A stretch of 64,000 bases of DNA, taken from NCBI RefSeq assembly GCF_003265705.1, contig NW_020312903.1, positions 24,596,107 to 24,660,106 of the forward strand. Direction: 5' to 3'. The position numbers and the translations under genes are program-made. Shown here piece after piece: positions 1 through 12,194 of this stretch (its first letter is position 1; every line of letters starts with the position of its first letter). This stretch comes from Callorhinus ursinus (taxonomy: Eukaryota; Chordata; Mammalia; Carnivora; Otariidae). Below the pieces are notes generated by a model that was not told the DNA's origin, ran no database searches, and saw only the letters and a list, made by a program, of their open reading frames with translations.

Positions 1-1464
1 AGTATTGGCCTCTGTAGTCAGAAAGCTTCACTTCTTTAAAGGTGCCATCCACCACAGAGGTGCCTGGAAGTCTGGGGTGGGCTTTCCCTGTGCATGTTGC
101 CTGAGGCCATGACAAAGCTGCATGAGCCAGGGCGGGACTCACTGACTAGCAGACAGGGGAACATGCATTTCAACACCCTGTTATACTTCAATTAAAAAAA
201 AAAAAATTAAAAAGGGAAAAAAAATGCTTCCTATCCTACAAATCATTTTTTTGTTAACACTGTATATGTATTAACACAAGCCATCTTTTTCTATTTTTAC
301 ACCATTTTTTTTTTAAATAAGGAAAGCATGGATCTTGAGTCATTCTCAGGAAACTCTTGCATAACTCCTCAAGTTAATGCCTATTGGCTCATAAGCAGTA
401 TCTATAATAACTGAATTATTTTAGAAATTATGTCCACAGTTACTATGCTTTTAAATATATTTTGTTTTCTAGGTACCTCTGAGTAAAAGCTTTCACAACT
501 GTAGTCTGATTTCCATGGATAGAATACACCGCTAGTTGTTTTAACTAATTCTCTACAGCTGACCCCTTTTGCACTGGAGAACTTAAGAAATATCAAAAGA
601 TTTAGTGTTTTAATTAGACTCTGTTATTCCTTATCCCTCATTGGCTATAAAGGACACAGTGTTGCTGTTGTCACCTTAACCCAGGGATACCTCTCCTCGG
701 GGTTTCCAGTTTATTCACTGTTTTGTTTGCTTGTTTTAGAATGAGAGGTTTAAGTGTCTGTCTCCCTCAAAAAAGGGGTGAATCTGATTTACCTTAGTAC
801 CATTTGTGCCTATTCCAATGCCTAAAACCTAGTAGGTACACAATATATGCAAATTAAAGGAAGATTGTCTGAATAAACAGATGATGTAATTTTTACTATC
901 TAATGTGCCACTCAGCGTTACAGTGTGAAGTTCTATTAATAGCTTTTGACTCAGAAATATCCAATTTAATTTATTTTACATAGAAAGTGAAATACTTAAA
1001 TTATCACCAAGTAAGATGAAAAAAGACCAACATTTATAAATTTATCATGCAAGGCATGTTGGGATCAAGATGGTAAAGTCAAGGAACTCTACATAGTTGG
1101 CATGAGCCTCCACCAGCACACAAAGAAACAGCTCTAATCCCAAAGAATAAAGGCTACCATATTATGTAAAATACCAAGCATCCTAGGTATACCCTGGAGC
1201 TCACAGCCACGGTTTCTGGTAAGATGGAAAAATGTAATCCCAAGAGGCATTACTGGGATGAAGTAATTATTGTAGAAGGACAGTAGTCAGTTTTAAAGGC
1301 TGTCAAATTTCCTGCCCCAGGATCACCTTTAGTACGTCAGAGTTTAGGTTCATGCTGGCAACAGATCTCAACTTCAACTGTACCTTAGGAAGGAGGAAAA
1401 AGAAAAGGGAGAAAGATGGCATTACTGAATACTATTTTCTAGGCATTTCATTGAATGCTCACAC
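1..1464. other. Unassigned AT-rich sequence
   Basis: I see no gene. An A-rich stretch at about 193-224 follows 'ttatacttcaatt', which resembles the last bases of an L1 3' end, but too little is present to call it. The part near 1050-1240 ('atcaagatggtaaag' and following) vaguely resembles an L1 5' region; not supported well enough. Confidence 0.5.
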
Positions 1465-1600
1465 ATACATTATTTATTCAATACATGTTTAGTGGATGTC
1501 TAGTTGTGTGATGCATCATTTTATGTGCAAGGCAGAAATAGAGGAGAGTATAAAGTCCAGGGAAGGAGATGTAGAATTATATATAAAATAATAAGACCTT
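1465..1600 (-). repeat. Possible L2 3'-end fragment
   Basis: The stretch beginning 'ttattcaatacatg' and continuing through 'tgtgcaaggcagaaatag' follows the order of the reverse complement of an L2 3' end (attcaacaaatattt ... tgtgccaggcactg). It is very diverged, so this is a weak call. Confidence 0.3.
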
Positions 1601-1851
1601 TTAGGTACAATTTGTTCTACAAGAACATGGGACTCCCAACCTGGACATGACGGCAATGGGAAAGCTTCCAGTGGAGAAAGCAGATTCTAAGCTGAGGACC
1701 AGAGGTTGAAGGAGAGTCAGCCAGAAGATTTCCAAAGAAAGAAAAACAAGGGCAGCTCAATGTATTTCTTTTATAAGCCACATTGTTCAGTTCGGACTGG
1801 AGAATTTAAGAACCACTATCAATTTTCATGTGTCATTTTGACAATGTCTTA

Positions 1852-2027
1852 AAGAATGATTTATTTATTTTAGAGAGGGAGTGAGAGAGCATGTGCGAGC
1901 AAGAGAGGGAAAGAATCTCAAACAGACTCCCCCAGAGTGCAGAGCTCGATCATATGACTCTGAGACCATGACCTGAGCCAAAATCAGGAAAGGGACACAT
2001 AAGGGACTGAGCCACCCCAGACACCCC
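1852..2027 (-). mobile_element. Can-SINE (tRNA-derived), reverse orientation
   Basis: The A-tail complement (atttatttatttta), a GA-rich stretch and the reversed head (gactgagccaccccag ... cacccc) are all present in order. The copy is flanked by a perfect 13-bp target-site duplication, tgacaatgtctta, at 1839-1851 and 2028-2040. This shows L1-style target-primed insertion. The body is diverged and has lost most CpGs, so it is an older copy. Confidence 0.95.
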
Positions 2028-2049
2028 TGACAATGTCTTATATGGACAT

Positions 2050-2081
2050 CCTTCCTTTTGGTAGGATTCCCAAAAGGAAGG
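2050..2081. repeat. Perfect 12-bp inverted repeat
   Basis: ccttccttttgg at 2050-2061 and ccaaaaggaagg at 2070-2081 are exact reverse complements with an 8-nt spacer. It lies just beyond the SINE and its duplicated target. A small hairpin could form; no transposon end or known RNA is recognised. Confidence 0.7.
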
Positions 2082-2964
2082 TATAGAGATATTCCTTCCC
2101 CCAAGCCCTGGAAAGCTAGGATCCTATAAAGGGTTGAACTCAGTTAATCAGAGCAGACTGTGCTGTAACATAGTCTTGGCCACGGTTGCTTGCTCTTATT
2201 TGCAACCCAATTCCCTGATAATTTAGTCTTTAAAGGATTATAAGCAGAAAAGTGGCAAACAGAGGTTTTCAGTTTAGGACAATTTGTCTAGCTGTGGAGT
2301 TTATAACATGAAGGAGGTGGCTAGTCCAGGAGTTTAGTTCTGGGAGCCTGCAATCGGCCAAACTAGAGATGCTGATGGCCACCTAGAGTGGTAGCACTGG
2401 GCAAGGAGAATAGCCAGCGGCCTTGAGGGACATTGATGGAGAACTTACAAATATGAAGGAGTTAGGGAGGAGGAAAAATGGTGGATTTCTTCATTCCCAT
2501 GAAAAACATTTACTGGCCAACTTCTGAATACACATTATGGTGTATAGGCAACTATGTGGAAGAAATAATAGAGGTGCAATAGTTAGGATTTAAATAAGCA
2601 AAAACCTTTTTTGAAGTGACTGAAACAATAAGGAATTTTAGGACTCATTTAGCTGAGAGTTCAGAGATAAGATTATTGATTTAATCTAGTAGCTAAAGTT
2701 AAATCTCCCTCATATTTGCTTGACTATTTCATCCTATTTCTGTGCCTTTTCTTATTGGGAGGTATGAATAGGATTAGAGCAGTTTGCAGCCACAAATGTG
2801 TGCCCAAAAATGCTTGGAACTAACAGGCCACCTCTTTTTGTATCTATCTTTTAAGGGAAAGTCTGTATTTTCCAAGAGATCCAGAAAACTCCCCCTTCAT
2901 CACTGTTGTATATTAGGGCGTGTGTCCATATTTTGGACATAATTATTGTTGCTAGAAAATTACA
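2082..2964. other. Unassigned sequence
   Basis: No gene or clear repeat is seen in this interval. Confidence 0.5.
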
Positions 2965-4345
2965 TGTGTGACAGGCTTAGGCATGGGTTCCTCTAACAAG
3001 ATTAAGGAAAAAAATATATATAATAGTAATAAAAAGAGGGTACAAATAAACAGCATTAACAATTTCAGGGGACAAGATGGTGATAGAACATTAGAGATTT
3101 TTTTTTTTATCACAAGGGAACATTACAAATTACTTTATGCCAATATGTTTGAAAAGATAGATAAAATGGGCAATTTTGTATAAAGAATAAGTTACCAAAA
3201 TTGATTTAATAAGTAGAAAAATTGAATAGACCAGCAGCCATTAAAAAACTGAATTAGGGGGTGCCTGGGTGGCTCAGTCGGTTAAGTGTCTGCCTTTACT
3301 TAAGATCGTAATCCTGTCATACTACTTTTTATATACTCCAGTCCTGCATCGGGCTCCCTGCTCAGTGGGGAGTCTGCTTCTCTCTCTGCCCCTACCCACT
3401 GCTCATGCTCTCTCTCTTGCTCTCTCTCAAATAAATAAAATCTTTAAAAAAAAGTAGTAATCGTTATACTACCAAATTATTTTAGAAACAAAAAAAATTG
3501 TGGAAAATTACCTTACTCATTTTATGAATCTAATATAGAATATATGGGAATTAGGCAATGGTATAAAAATTAAATTATAGTTAAACCTCACCTTTCAAAA
3601 AACATGAAGAAATAAAAAGAAAACAGGAATCAAATTTAACCCAGTGTAGTATTTAAAAAGAAGTCAAAAAATACCAAAAATGTTTATTCCAGGAATGCAA
3701 GGTTGGTACAATGCATTTTTAAAAAATTACCAATTCAATATAAAACGTGGATCTATTAATTCAAAGATCATATGATGAAGAAAAAAATGGATGCAGAAAA
3801 ACCTCATTTGAAAAATACAGCACCCATTTATTTAAAAAGCAATTTAAGAGTCAACAGAAACATCTTTACCTGATAAAGTGCTACCAAAAATCTATAGGAA
3901 TATTATTCCTAAAAGTAAAATGTAAGCATCTTTCCTGCCAATGTGAGAAATAAAACAAGCATTTTATTAAAATTCAGTTATTGAACATTACATGGGGTGT
4001 CCTGGCCAATATTATAACTCAAGAAAAATAAATACAAAGCATACAAATTTTAAAAAGAAGTCACAAAATAGTTGCTATTTACATAGAACATCCAGGACAA
4101 TCTTAGACATCATTCTATTAAATGGAGAGTTTAGTAAGTTTGCTGGATATAAAATCAACATACTAAAATCATTAGAATTCTTATAAGTAAGCAATGATAA
4201 ATTATAAAATGCTATGCAAGACATAAGCATTCACAGTAGCAATGAAAATTGTATCTACCTTTAGTAGCTGATAGGAATAAATTTAATGAAAATTGTGTGA
4301 GACACTCAAAGAAAAAAATATAAAATATTAAAGTACACAAAGGTG
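2965..4345 (+). mobile_element. Old L1 ORF2 remnant, split by a SINE
   Basis: The strand follows the order of an L1 ORF2 middle region. The most telling short frame is at about 3680-3715 and reads FIPGMQGWYNA, the conserved reverse-transcriptase segment. Near 4128-4184 a frame reads FSKFAGYKINILKSLEFL, the expected downstream segment. Frameshifts and stops occur throughout, so there is no coding capacity. A Can-SINE interrupts it at 3257-3453, where the host reads 'gaattag | tagtaatc'. The edges are estimated, and the high divergence suggests an old L1M-type element. Confidence 0.85.
3257..3453 (+). mobile_element. Can-SINE with an altered middle
   Basis: The head ggggtgcctgggtggctcag, a CT-rich tract and the ataaataaaatcttt tail are clear. 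Between the tRNA-like part and 'gcatcgggctccctgctc' the expected 'tcaggtcatgatcc' block is rearranged into an AT-rich run ('catactactttttatat'). The insertion lies inside the old L1 ORF2. Confidence 0.93.
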
Positions 4346-6424
4346 GATAAGTGGATAAATAGATCAGATTCATATTTATACAGAAAGCAGAACAGGTCCA
4401 TCTTGGCCAATTTTGGGTGATGGGCACAATGGTATTTGTTATACAACTTATTGTACCTTGCTGCATTTTTTTTTTAACTTTTCAAAACCAAAACAAATCA
4501 ATTAAAGGAGTTTCATGTTTCCGAAGAGAAAAATATATTCTACTACATGAATTAATAACATAAATTTCCTACCAATGCTTTTCATAAGTAAAATTTTGAC
4601 CAAAGTGTTTTATTCCTAGAACCAAGGCAGTAATGTTTCATAGAGTGTCTGCCTAAGAATATTTGCTATTTGAAACCAGGTAACATGAAAATCTATTCAA
4701 AAGTATATAAAAAGTAGTATGATAGGATTAAAATCTTAAATAAAAACTACCAAAGTGATTTTCTGCTCCCATTTTCATTAAAATGATTATGTCGATATAG
4801 AGTCTCAAGATAAGTATATGATAAAATTGTGATACTCTTCACTCATTCAGAAAGCAATGAAATAAGCTAATGTGACTGAAAAGTGTTTATGAAGCAAAGT
4901 AAGGTAAGTTTTGAGGAAAATAATATTTTTCAAGTTTTTTCCAATGTATTTTTTAACAGTCTCGATTTTATTCATAAGTATTACATTCATTTCTGCAAAG
5001 ACACTAAATCATACATATCTTCTATCTGAAAGTTGTATTAACACCTTTCAGCATGTCCATAAAACAGGATTATTTTTTCCAGGAGAATTAGTGAAGGATA
5101 TTTTTCTCATCCTAGTTCCAAATATTATTAGATATTTGACACTTTTGGATGATTTAAATTACTTTCGATGAGCTCAAGATACAGTTTTATCACATTGCTT
5201 CCTTGAAACAAGAGGAGAGAAAATTACGAATTAATTTTATCTTCTCACCAAGACTAGACTAAACTAAAATGGGAATAAAAGCAATTTTTTAAACCAAAAA
5301 AATTATATTTTGGGGTCAAATACTGGCATGTATTGGAACCTTGAATTTAGTTGTTCTCCTCATAAGAGCTGGGAATTTGGAAAATCTTTGGTGGTTAAAT
5401 AAAGGGTCCAGACAGCTTCATGGCAATGAACTATATAAATCCTGAATGTTTTCCTGCCCAAATAAATATGTACTGCTATTGTCCCAACTGTTAAAATTCT
5501 ACACATGATTAAAATCCAATTTAAATTTTATTGTTTCTTAATGTTTTCCCAATTGATTACAATTAGATATGATCTCTGCCCGAAAGCTGATTTGGGGGTT
5601 TGTGTGAACCATGCTTGGCATAGTACTCTGCTGGATTTGGAGAGGAACATTCCAATCATCTGGGTCAAGCCTCTTTCCAATGAATAAATGATTTCCTTAC
5701 ATAACAATGCTGGCAAATAGGCCAGCTTCTGCTAAACACAGCTTAGCGCTTACAGACTTCCGCAGATACTTCACATGGCCAATCTAATACCCAATATCAC
5801 TACCTCCCTTTCTCCTTACCCAAACCGGAAAGCAAAGTGTCATAAAAAACAAATCCAGATTTAGATAAAGAGAGACTTTATTTAGAAGAAAGGCTACAGC
5901 ATTAAGAAGAACTCATTGATCTCAGAAATCTAGAAGCATCTCAAAATCAAACAGAAAAAGGTTTTGCTTGTAGAGGGAGAGGTAAGCAGTAAGTTAGCAA
6001 AAAAAATGCAGCATAAGCAGACTGCGTATTTTTTGTGGTTGGACAGAGAATGTCTTGCTTTGGTCATCTACTTCTCAGCCTAAGCTGATAGGCGGGAGAG
6101 TTCTGCATTTCAGTGCTTGCTTAGGGGACAAGCTGACATTCTCTGAAGAAGAGAGAATCCTGACTATAGTTTGGCTGAAGCAAAGCAAAGATTTAGAAAT
6201 TATGATTGCTAGGTGAGAAACAATAACCTGTATCTGGAAGGTGTTTTTGTGATATTGTCCTGGCTATTGAGATGCAAGCAGATTATTTCTGCTTTTGTTC
6301 TCTGGATAAAAAGGGACCCACTTGGCTGACACACATCTTTTGCAGACATGATGCCCAACAAGTAGAACAGCAATCCAACAAATCTAAGGAAGAAAGCTAC
6401 AAATGATGAGAGACGGAAAGAGCC
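4346..6424. other. Unassigned sequence with a possible reverse LTR
   Basis: No gene is seen. Around 5870-5895 the strand reads 'gagagactttatttag', the complement of an AATAAA polyadenylation signal as found in LTR R regions. An ERV LTR on the minus strand is therefore possible at about 5800-6350, but I cannot show its ends. The rest is unassigned AT-rich DNA. Confidence 0.35.
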
Positions 6425-6616
6425 TGGGGTGCCTTGGCGGCTGAGTCAGTTCAGAGGCTGCCTTCGGCTCAGATCCTGATCTCACGGTCTTGGGATTGAG
6501 CCGCAAGTTGGGCTCCCTGCTCAGCAGGGAACCTGCTTCTCCCACTCCCCCTGCTTGTGCTCTCTCTCTCCCTCTCTCTCAAATAAATAAATAAAGTCTT
6601 AAAAAAAAAAAAAAAA
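6425..6616 (+). mobile_element. Can-SINE
   Basis: Head (ggggtgccttggcggctgag), 'ggctccctgctcagcagg', 'tgcttgtgctctctctc', 'aaataaataaataaa' and a 16-A tail are present. Flanks 'aaagagcc' and 'aaggagcc' may be a partly decayed target duplication. Confidence 0.95.
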
Positions 6617-7850
6617 GGAGCCAGATCACTTGGCACTGAGTCAGCATAAATGTCTAGACTGAGAATTCTTGTTGCAAAAATAAATAAATAAAATGCTGTT
6701 AGGTTAAGTAACAGTAGTCCAATTTTTGTTACTTGCAACCAAACACAATCTTAACTGATAGGAAACACATATTTAATAATCTACTCTGAACTTTTTGCCA
6801 AAAATCTACATTAATTTATTCTTCTTTAAGATACCTAAAATCTCCATTGTACTTTTCTTGAAAAAGTTTTCACATTTACAAATCCCTAGTCCTGTGGATT
6901 TTCAATGATTTTTCATACTTACTTTCAAAAATGAAATGAAAGTAAATAAACATATATCTTTACAAGAAGCCAAATGTTAATGTTAGTGTGTGTGTACACA
7001 TATACATATATATATGTTTTCATTCCGCCAGTGCCTATGCAGTAAATACTCCATAAATATTTTTGAGTAATTCCATGAAATTTCGAATTCTGACAAATTA
7101 TAAACATTAAGAGGACTTGGAAAGCTCTTTCAGTTTTAGTGGCATTTCAAAACATCACCACTGTGCTAATAGCTACATGACAAGAATTAACTAAAACTAA
7201 ATATGGTTATCTTTCTGAAAAGTCTTTTTTAAAGTTAATTGAATTATTTCGATTGCATTAGAGAAGTACAATATTTAAAGAAATCCTGTGGTGAAACCTT
7301 TTACAAATGTAATGTCTCCCTTGCCCATAATTTATCTGCTGGGTTTTTATATTGTTCTAAGCAGAAATTGGAAGACACTAACATTTGCTATAGTCCATTA
7401 TATAAGCGTGAACCAGAATGTCAGCAAATAGTTTAAATAGTTGTCAGGGATATAGAGGAGAAGCAAAGGCTAGCTCAGGGAAAAAAAGCCAAAACTCTTC
7501 CAGTCAAGAATTCTACTAAATGAGGTGATCTTATCTGGAAGCAGCTTGATTCTACCAACCGGTTTTGCTGAGGGTGGGTCTAGGTGTCACTTTATGGTCT
7601 ATGTAATGTTCATCTCCCAAGTAAATCTGTATCTCTTGGTTTACTGAGACCCTCACTGTATGTATAAAGCTTCAAATTTTGAAGCTCACAAATTCCCTTC
7701 TATCAGATCCATGTGCATTTGGGGGTGATCAGAGTTCTGGCAGATACAAGATCTGATTGAAGGCTTGACGCTGCCTAACATGGAGTCCTCTAGGATCTGT
7801 ATAGTATTATATAAGGACAATAAGAAAGCAAAGACCAATAAAAAAGTCAC
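6617..7850. other. Unassigned sequence with a TG/TA simple repeat
   Basis: A short gt/ta-rich simple repeat lies at about 6985-7016. A near-perfect palindrome lies at 7668-7686. The part at 7500-7830 has low AT bias and could be an old LTR, but I could not place its ends. No gene is seen. Confidence 0.45.
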
Positions 7851-8032
7851 GGGGATGAAAAGTACAGCACAGGGACTATAATCAATAATATTGTAATCAC
7901 TTTGGTGACAGGATGGTAACTACACTTATCGTGGTGAGCATTTTATAATATACGTAATTGTCAAATCACTATACTGTACACCTGAAACTAATATTATATG
8001 TCAACTGTAGTTCAATTAAAAAAGAAAAAAAA
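7851..8032 (+). mobile_element. L1 3' end, 5'-truncated
   Basis: The order 'tacagcacagggactata', 'atcaataatattgtaat', 'ggtaactacacttatcgtgg', 'tacacctgaaactaat', then 'gttcaatt' and an A-rich tail is the 3' UTR end of an L1 of the L1MA type. The same tail family recurs near 46.3-46.5 kb. Confidence 0.75.
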
Positions 8033-8044
8033 TAGATGCTCTAC

Positions 8045-8359
8045 CCTACATCAGGCCATTTGATTTGCTTTGGCCGATGTAAGTGAAACTGACACATGGC
8101 ATTTTTTTGAGCAAAATATTAGGATCCCTCATGAGGCTCTGCCATTTCTCATTTCTATTTTTGTCTGTCATGTGAGCTTCATATACCAAGATGTTAAGGT
8201 CTGTCTTTCCAACTTGGTCCTGGATTGAAGATGTGAAATAGAGTCACGGCCAAACTGAAGGTAACATGTAATATGATAAAAAAAAATAATTATTTATTGT
8301 TGTAGCTTCTGAGATTTGGGGTTCTTTGTTATCAATCTAGGCTAAGCTGACTAATACAG
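8045..8359 (+). mobile_element. MaLR/ERVL-type solo LTR
   Basis: The part 'ccatttgatttgctttggcc', the late 'ttgttgtagcttctgagatt' block and the end 'gctgactaatacag' follow the order of MLT1-class LTRs. A TG start and a 5-bp target duplication could not be confirmed. No internal sequence is present, so it is a solo LTR. Confidence 0.6.
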
Positions 8360-8691
8360 AGCTTTATTCTAAAACAGTAGGAATAAAAGTTAGAATGTCT
8401 AAAAAAAGAAAAAAAAAAAAGGAAGCAAAGACCAGATAATCTATCCTATCACTGTCATAAACGAATTTCCTTAGGGAAGATAAACATCAAAATAAGTTTT
8501 AAATGTGGCTCTCAATAGACTTATTGCATGCTCAATGAGGAAAAAAATTAATCCAAAGAGGGATGCGATTTTATCATATATCAAAAAATATCTTTCAAGC
8601 ATAATGAATGACTGCAAAAGGTTAACATTGCCCATTACAGATACTTAAAATACATTTCAAAAGGTTTAGAATTAGGAATTCAATTATTCAT

Positions 8692-8888
8692 TCATTTATT
8701 TATTTTAGAGAGAGAGAGCATGCATGCATGGGGGGAGGAGGAGAGCGAGAAGGAAAGGGAGCCGATCTCAGACTCATGCTGAGGGCACAACCCTACCTGG
8801 GTGCTTGATCTCATAACCCAGAGATCATGATCCGAGCCAAAACCAAAAGTCAGGAGCTTAATCAACTGAGTCACCCAGATGCATCTAA
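8692..8888 (-). mobile_element. Can-SINE, reverse orientation
   Basis: The copy shows the reversed tail 'tcatttatttattttagag', a GA-rich stretch and the reversed head ending 'gactgagtcacccagatgc'. A perfect 16-bp target duplication, gaattcaattattcat, flanks it at 8676-8691 and 8889-8904. It is fairly diverged inside. Confidence 0.96.
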
Positions 8889-9727
8889 GAATTCAATTAT
8901 TCATAAGTAAATGCATTCTTCCTATATTTTTTTTGTGTCCAAACACAATATTTATCATATTTTAGATATAAAACATTTAAACATTTTAAAGCATTTTTAA
9001 AAACATTTTCTTGGCAATTCACTTTGAATAATCCATTTTCTTTAGCAAATCTTCTAATCATGAAATGCAAAATTAAGCTTCATCTCAGGTGCTAAGTGAA
9101 AGACAATACATTCGCTAAAGCCTTTAAATAAAACTGTCTTATATCAGAAAATGTCTGATATTATTTGAAAGGCATTCAATTCTGGGCACTTTCTTGGTGT
9201 TTATAACTAATTTTTATCTGAAAGAAGAAATGTGTTTCTTACACGGTTTTAACAAAGAAAGTGCTAGATATTTTTTTATTGTTTTTAAACAATACTCAAC
9301 TATTATATTGATCAAGTTACAGTGCCTTTCAGGGCCCTGCATTTTGCCCAGGGTTTTTGACCATAAGAGCTCTGCAAATCAAGTTTTTATAATGTTTATT
9401 TCCGAGGTCGGCAGATTGAATTCAGGGAGGAAGAAGAGAAAGAAGAAAGAATTGGAGAATGACTGAAAAAACATACCTGTGGTACAATAAATAACTGTAT
9501 ATTTAATATGGAACAAGTGACAATTATTCTGCCCAGTCTGCAGTGTTTTTGCAGATCAAATGGCAATTATTTAAAGAAAGGGAACATTATTATACATTCT
9601 GATTTACTCATTATCTCTTCAATCTCAGCTTTTATGACTTTGAGAGATCTAGAAAAATATGCTATTTGCATTGAATAATTACATCAAGGGACTTGTAAGT
9701 TGAAGCATTGCTTTCTTTGAAAGTAGA

Positions 9728-9905
9728 GGGCACGTCGAGCCAGACCGGTTATGGTGACTAATCTTAACAGTCCCTGCGCCTGGGCCGACTGCAGGCGGCT
9801 GAAGACCTCTGCCACACTGTCATTATTATGGGCTGTCTGCTGGCTGGCCGACCCAGCTTCCCTCTGCTCCTCCAGAGCCCTTTATACTCAGTGATTAATG
9901 AACTG
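9728..9905. promoter_or_regulatory. CpG-dense non-repetitive patch, candidate conserved element
   Basis: About seven CpG dinucleotides fall in roughly 100 bp (for example 'cacgtcgagccagaccgg', 'ctgcgcctgggccgac', 'ggccgacccag'), while the flanks are AT-rich and CpG-poor. Homeodomain-type sites follow ('gtgattaatgaac'). I see no repeat family here. A distal enhancer or conserved noncoding element would fit, but this is inference; it is too short for a classical CpG island. Confidence 0.3.
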
Positions 9906-10353
9906 TAAAATAACAACCAGTCTTAGAGCAAGTCAGAATTCCTTCCCATGAATACTAAAGGAAATGCAGCTTCTTCCCTGAAGTTGTCAAGATTTTATGG
10001 GCAAAACTTTTTTTCTTTTTCTACCCTCTAGTTCTAAGGGCTGTTTTGTTACCAATCAACATAAGACTCAGTTGGCAAACCCAATACTCCAAGACCTCTT
10101 CTCGAGTTCTATAGTAATGCTAAGGTGCCGCTATATGTTTTCATCCATCTATTCTAAACTCCTCCAACCATGATGACTGCTGATTAGCTTTTTCAAAACT
10201 TCCATCTTGGGGCTGGATGTTGGCAAGAGGGCCTTTGTGACAGAGAAAGAACACAGTGAAACAAATGCAATTTTAGAGCGGAGAGCAGGCTGACATTCTA
10301 AAGCTTGCATAACTGAATAAAAAATGCCCCATGCGCATAGCAATGTTACTTCT

Positions 10354-10382
10354 AATAATAATAATAATATTCTAATAATATT
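10354..10382. repeat. TAA trinucleotide simple repeat
   Basis: Repeated taa units, followed by a second short run after 'tattc'. Confidence 0.85.
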
Positions 10383-11754
10383 CTCTTCTCAAAGAAGGGT
10401 AAGTGCAAAGACAGTAAGATCATAGCTAAGGGGAAAACCACAAGTTCAGGAAAAGAGAAAACAGAAAATCTAAGGGAAGAAGGACGAGCCCTGATTTAAT
10501 GTCAGCATATCGATTTCTAGACTTCTCATCTCAAGTGCATTTCCCAGCAAACCCTTCTTGCTTAAGAATCACAATTCCAATTGATTTCAAAGATTATCAT
10601 GGATACTGAGTACGAACAACTAAAAGCTGACTTTAGCTCTCCGTATACTTGGATTTAGCAAACATTTTGTAATTAAGTTCTATGAATGAAATAAATTCAT
10701 TGTCTTTCGAAGCCATGTTTGTCATCCTCCTTTTTATTATAGAAAAATAGTAAAGGGTGAAGTAATACATAATGCCCAAGTATAAACCCTTCTAATTCCA
10801 GCACTGGTTTATAAAATTGCATTGGCCAAAATCGTATTTATTATTTTTTTTTGTATTACCCTTCATGGCTTGCGCAACATTTAAATTTCCATGTAGAGTT
10901 CTTGTTTCTTATATTTCAAGAATAAATATTTTAGTGTTCTTTGCCCTGGAAATCAAATTCAAAACTCCTCAAGCATCTTACATTAAAATTTATTTCTTTT
11001 CCTTCCAACATTCATTCTTCCTTACCAATACCTATACTATAGATTATACATATAATGATATATATAATATTTTTTTTCCGAGACATGTGAATTCACATCA
11101 CGACATATTAGGATAGCTCAACATTTGGTAGAGCACAAACATTATTTCTGAGAATTTAGAACAAATATTAGTTACCCAATAACCTTTAGTCAATAATCTT
11201 GAGATACAGTGGCCAAAAGAAATTCTAAAAACTTAAGGCTCCAGAAAATGTTTTAAAATGACTATTTATGTTTCCTAAAAATATGCTTTGTTCAAAGAGA
11301 AATGTTCTATTTTGTGCATATGAAAAGGTCTTTCCTGATGAAAGTTTAGCTTCAAATGCTTCTTACTTGTAGCTTCAGAATCACAATTGTCTTCAACTTC
11401 TCAGCGACAGGAAATGGATATGACTGTGAATTGACCTACTGAGGATCAGTGCAGGTGTTTGGACTCTTTTAAATGAATGCTCATTGTAAGATTCAAAATG
11501 ACTAACAAAATAGCAGAAAATGCTAGGTTACTCAGTTTTTTCAAATCTATGTTTTCTTCACATGGATATGACCTTACTGTCATAGGAGTTCAGGTGCTCA
11601 GAGATACATAACACAGGCCTAAAACTCCATTAAAAGGTATCAAGGTTTTCACGATTGTTTCAAGAGACGAAACATGAGGTCAAAATTTCCACCCAACTTT
11701 TTTGTTTGTTCCTGTTTTCCTTGATTTTTATCCATTCTTTGGTATCTTTGTCAG

Positions 11755-11900
11755 AGGATGATGCTCTACCGCAAGGACACAGGGTGGCAGGAGTACTCTG
11801 ATGAATCAAGGAAATGTGGCCACCGGAGCAACCATTATCCTCATTGGTCGTACGGCATCACTGAGAAAGCAACCCACTGGTTGGCTTTTTCTCTACCCAG
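11755..11900 (+). other. Exon-like segment with splice-site flanks
   Basis: A pyrimidine-rich stretch ends in 'tatctttgtcag' just before 11755, and 'ctacccag' is followed by 'gtacttcttg' at 11901. The 146 bp between are richer in GC than the flanks, keep several CpGs and are open in one frame for 48 codons plus two bases, starting RMMLYRKDTGWQEY. I do not recognise the peptide. An open frame of this size can arise by chance, and a cryptic or lncRNA exon or a conserved noncoding element are equally possible. Confidence 0.2.
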
Positions 11901-12194
11901 GTACTTCTTGATATAGCCATCAACACATTGGTTCTATATATTACACAAGGAACTTCCTCTGTAAGGCTCTGACAGACAAAAATGGAAAAATTACAAAAGA
12001 ATGGGAACAAGAAAATACATTATTTTTTTCACCTTTTTGTTTACTTCAACATCCTTATTTGAAAACAAAATGAACCATATATGATATTTACTCAAAGGAT
12101 TCATAGTATCCATAAGGATATATCAAAGATTAACCTATTGCTACCAAATTAATCACAGTGTAGGATTTATACCTGTCAGTTCTGCAAATAGAAG

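Larger units (their letters stand above)
8905..12194. other. Repeat-poor stretch
   Basis: No clear transposon is seen across about 3.3 kb, which is unusual here. It contains a CpG-dense patch (9728-9905), a taa simple repeat (10354-10382) and an exon-like segment (11755-11900), listed separately. The remainder is unassigned. Confidence 0.5.
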
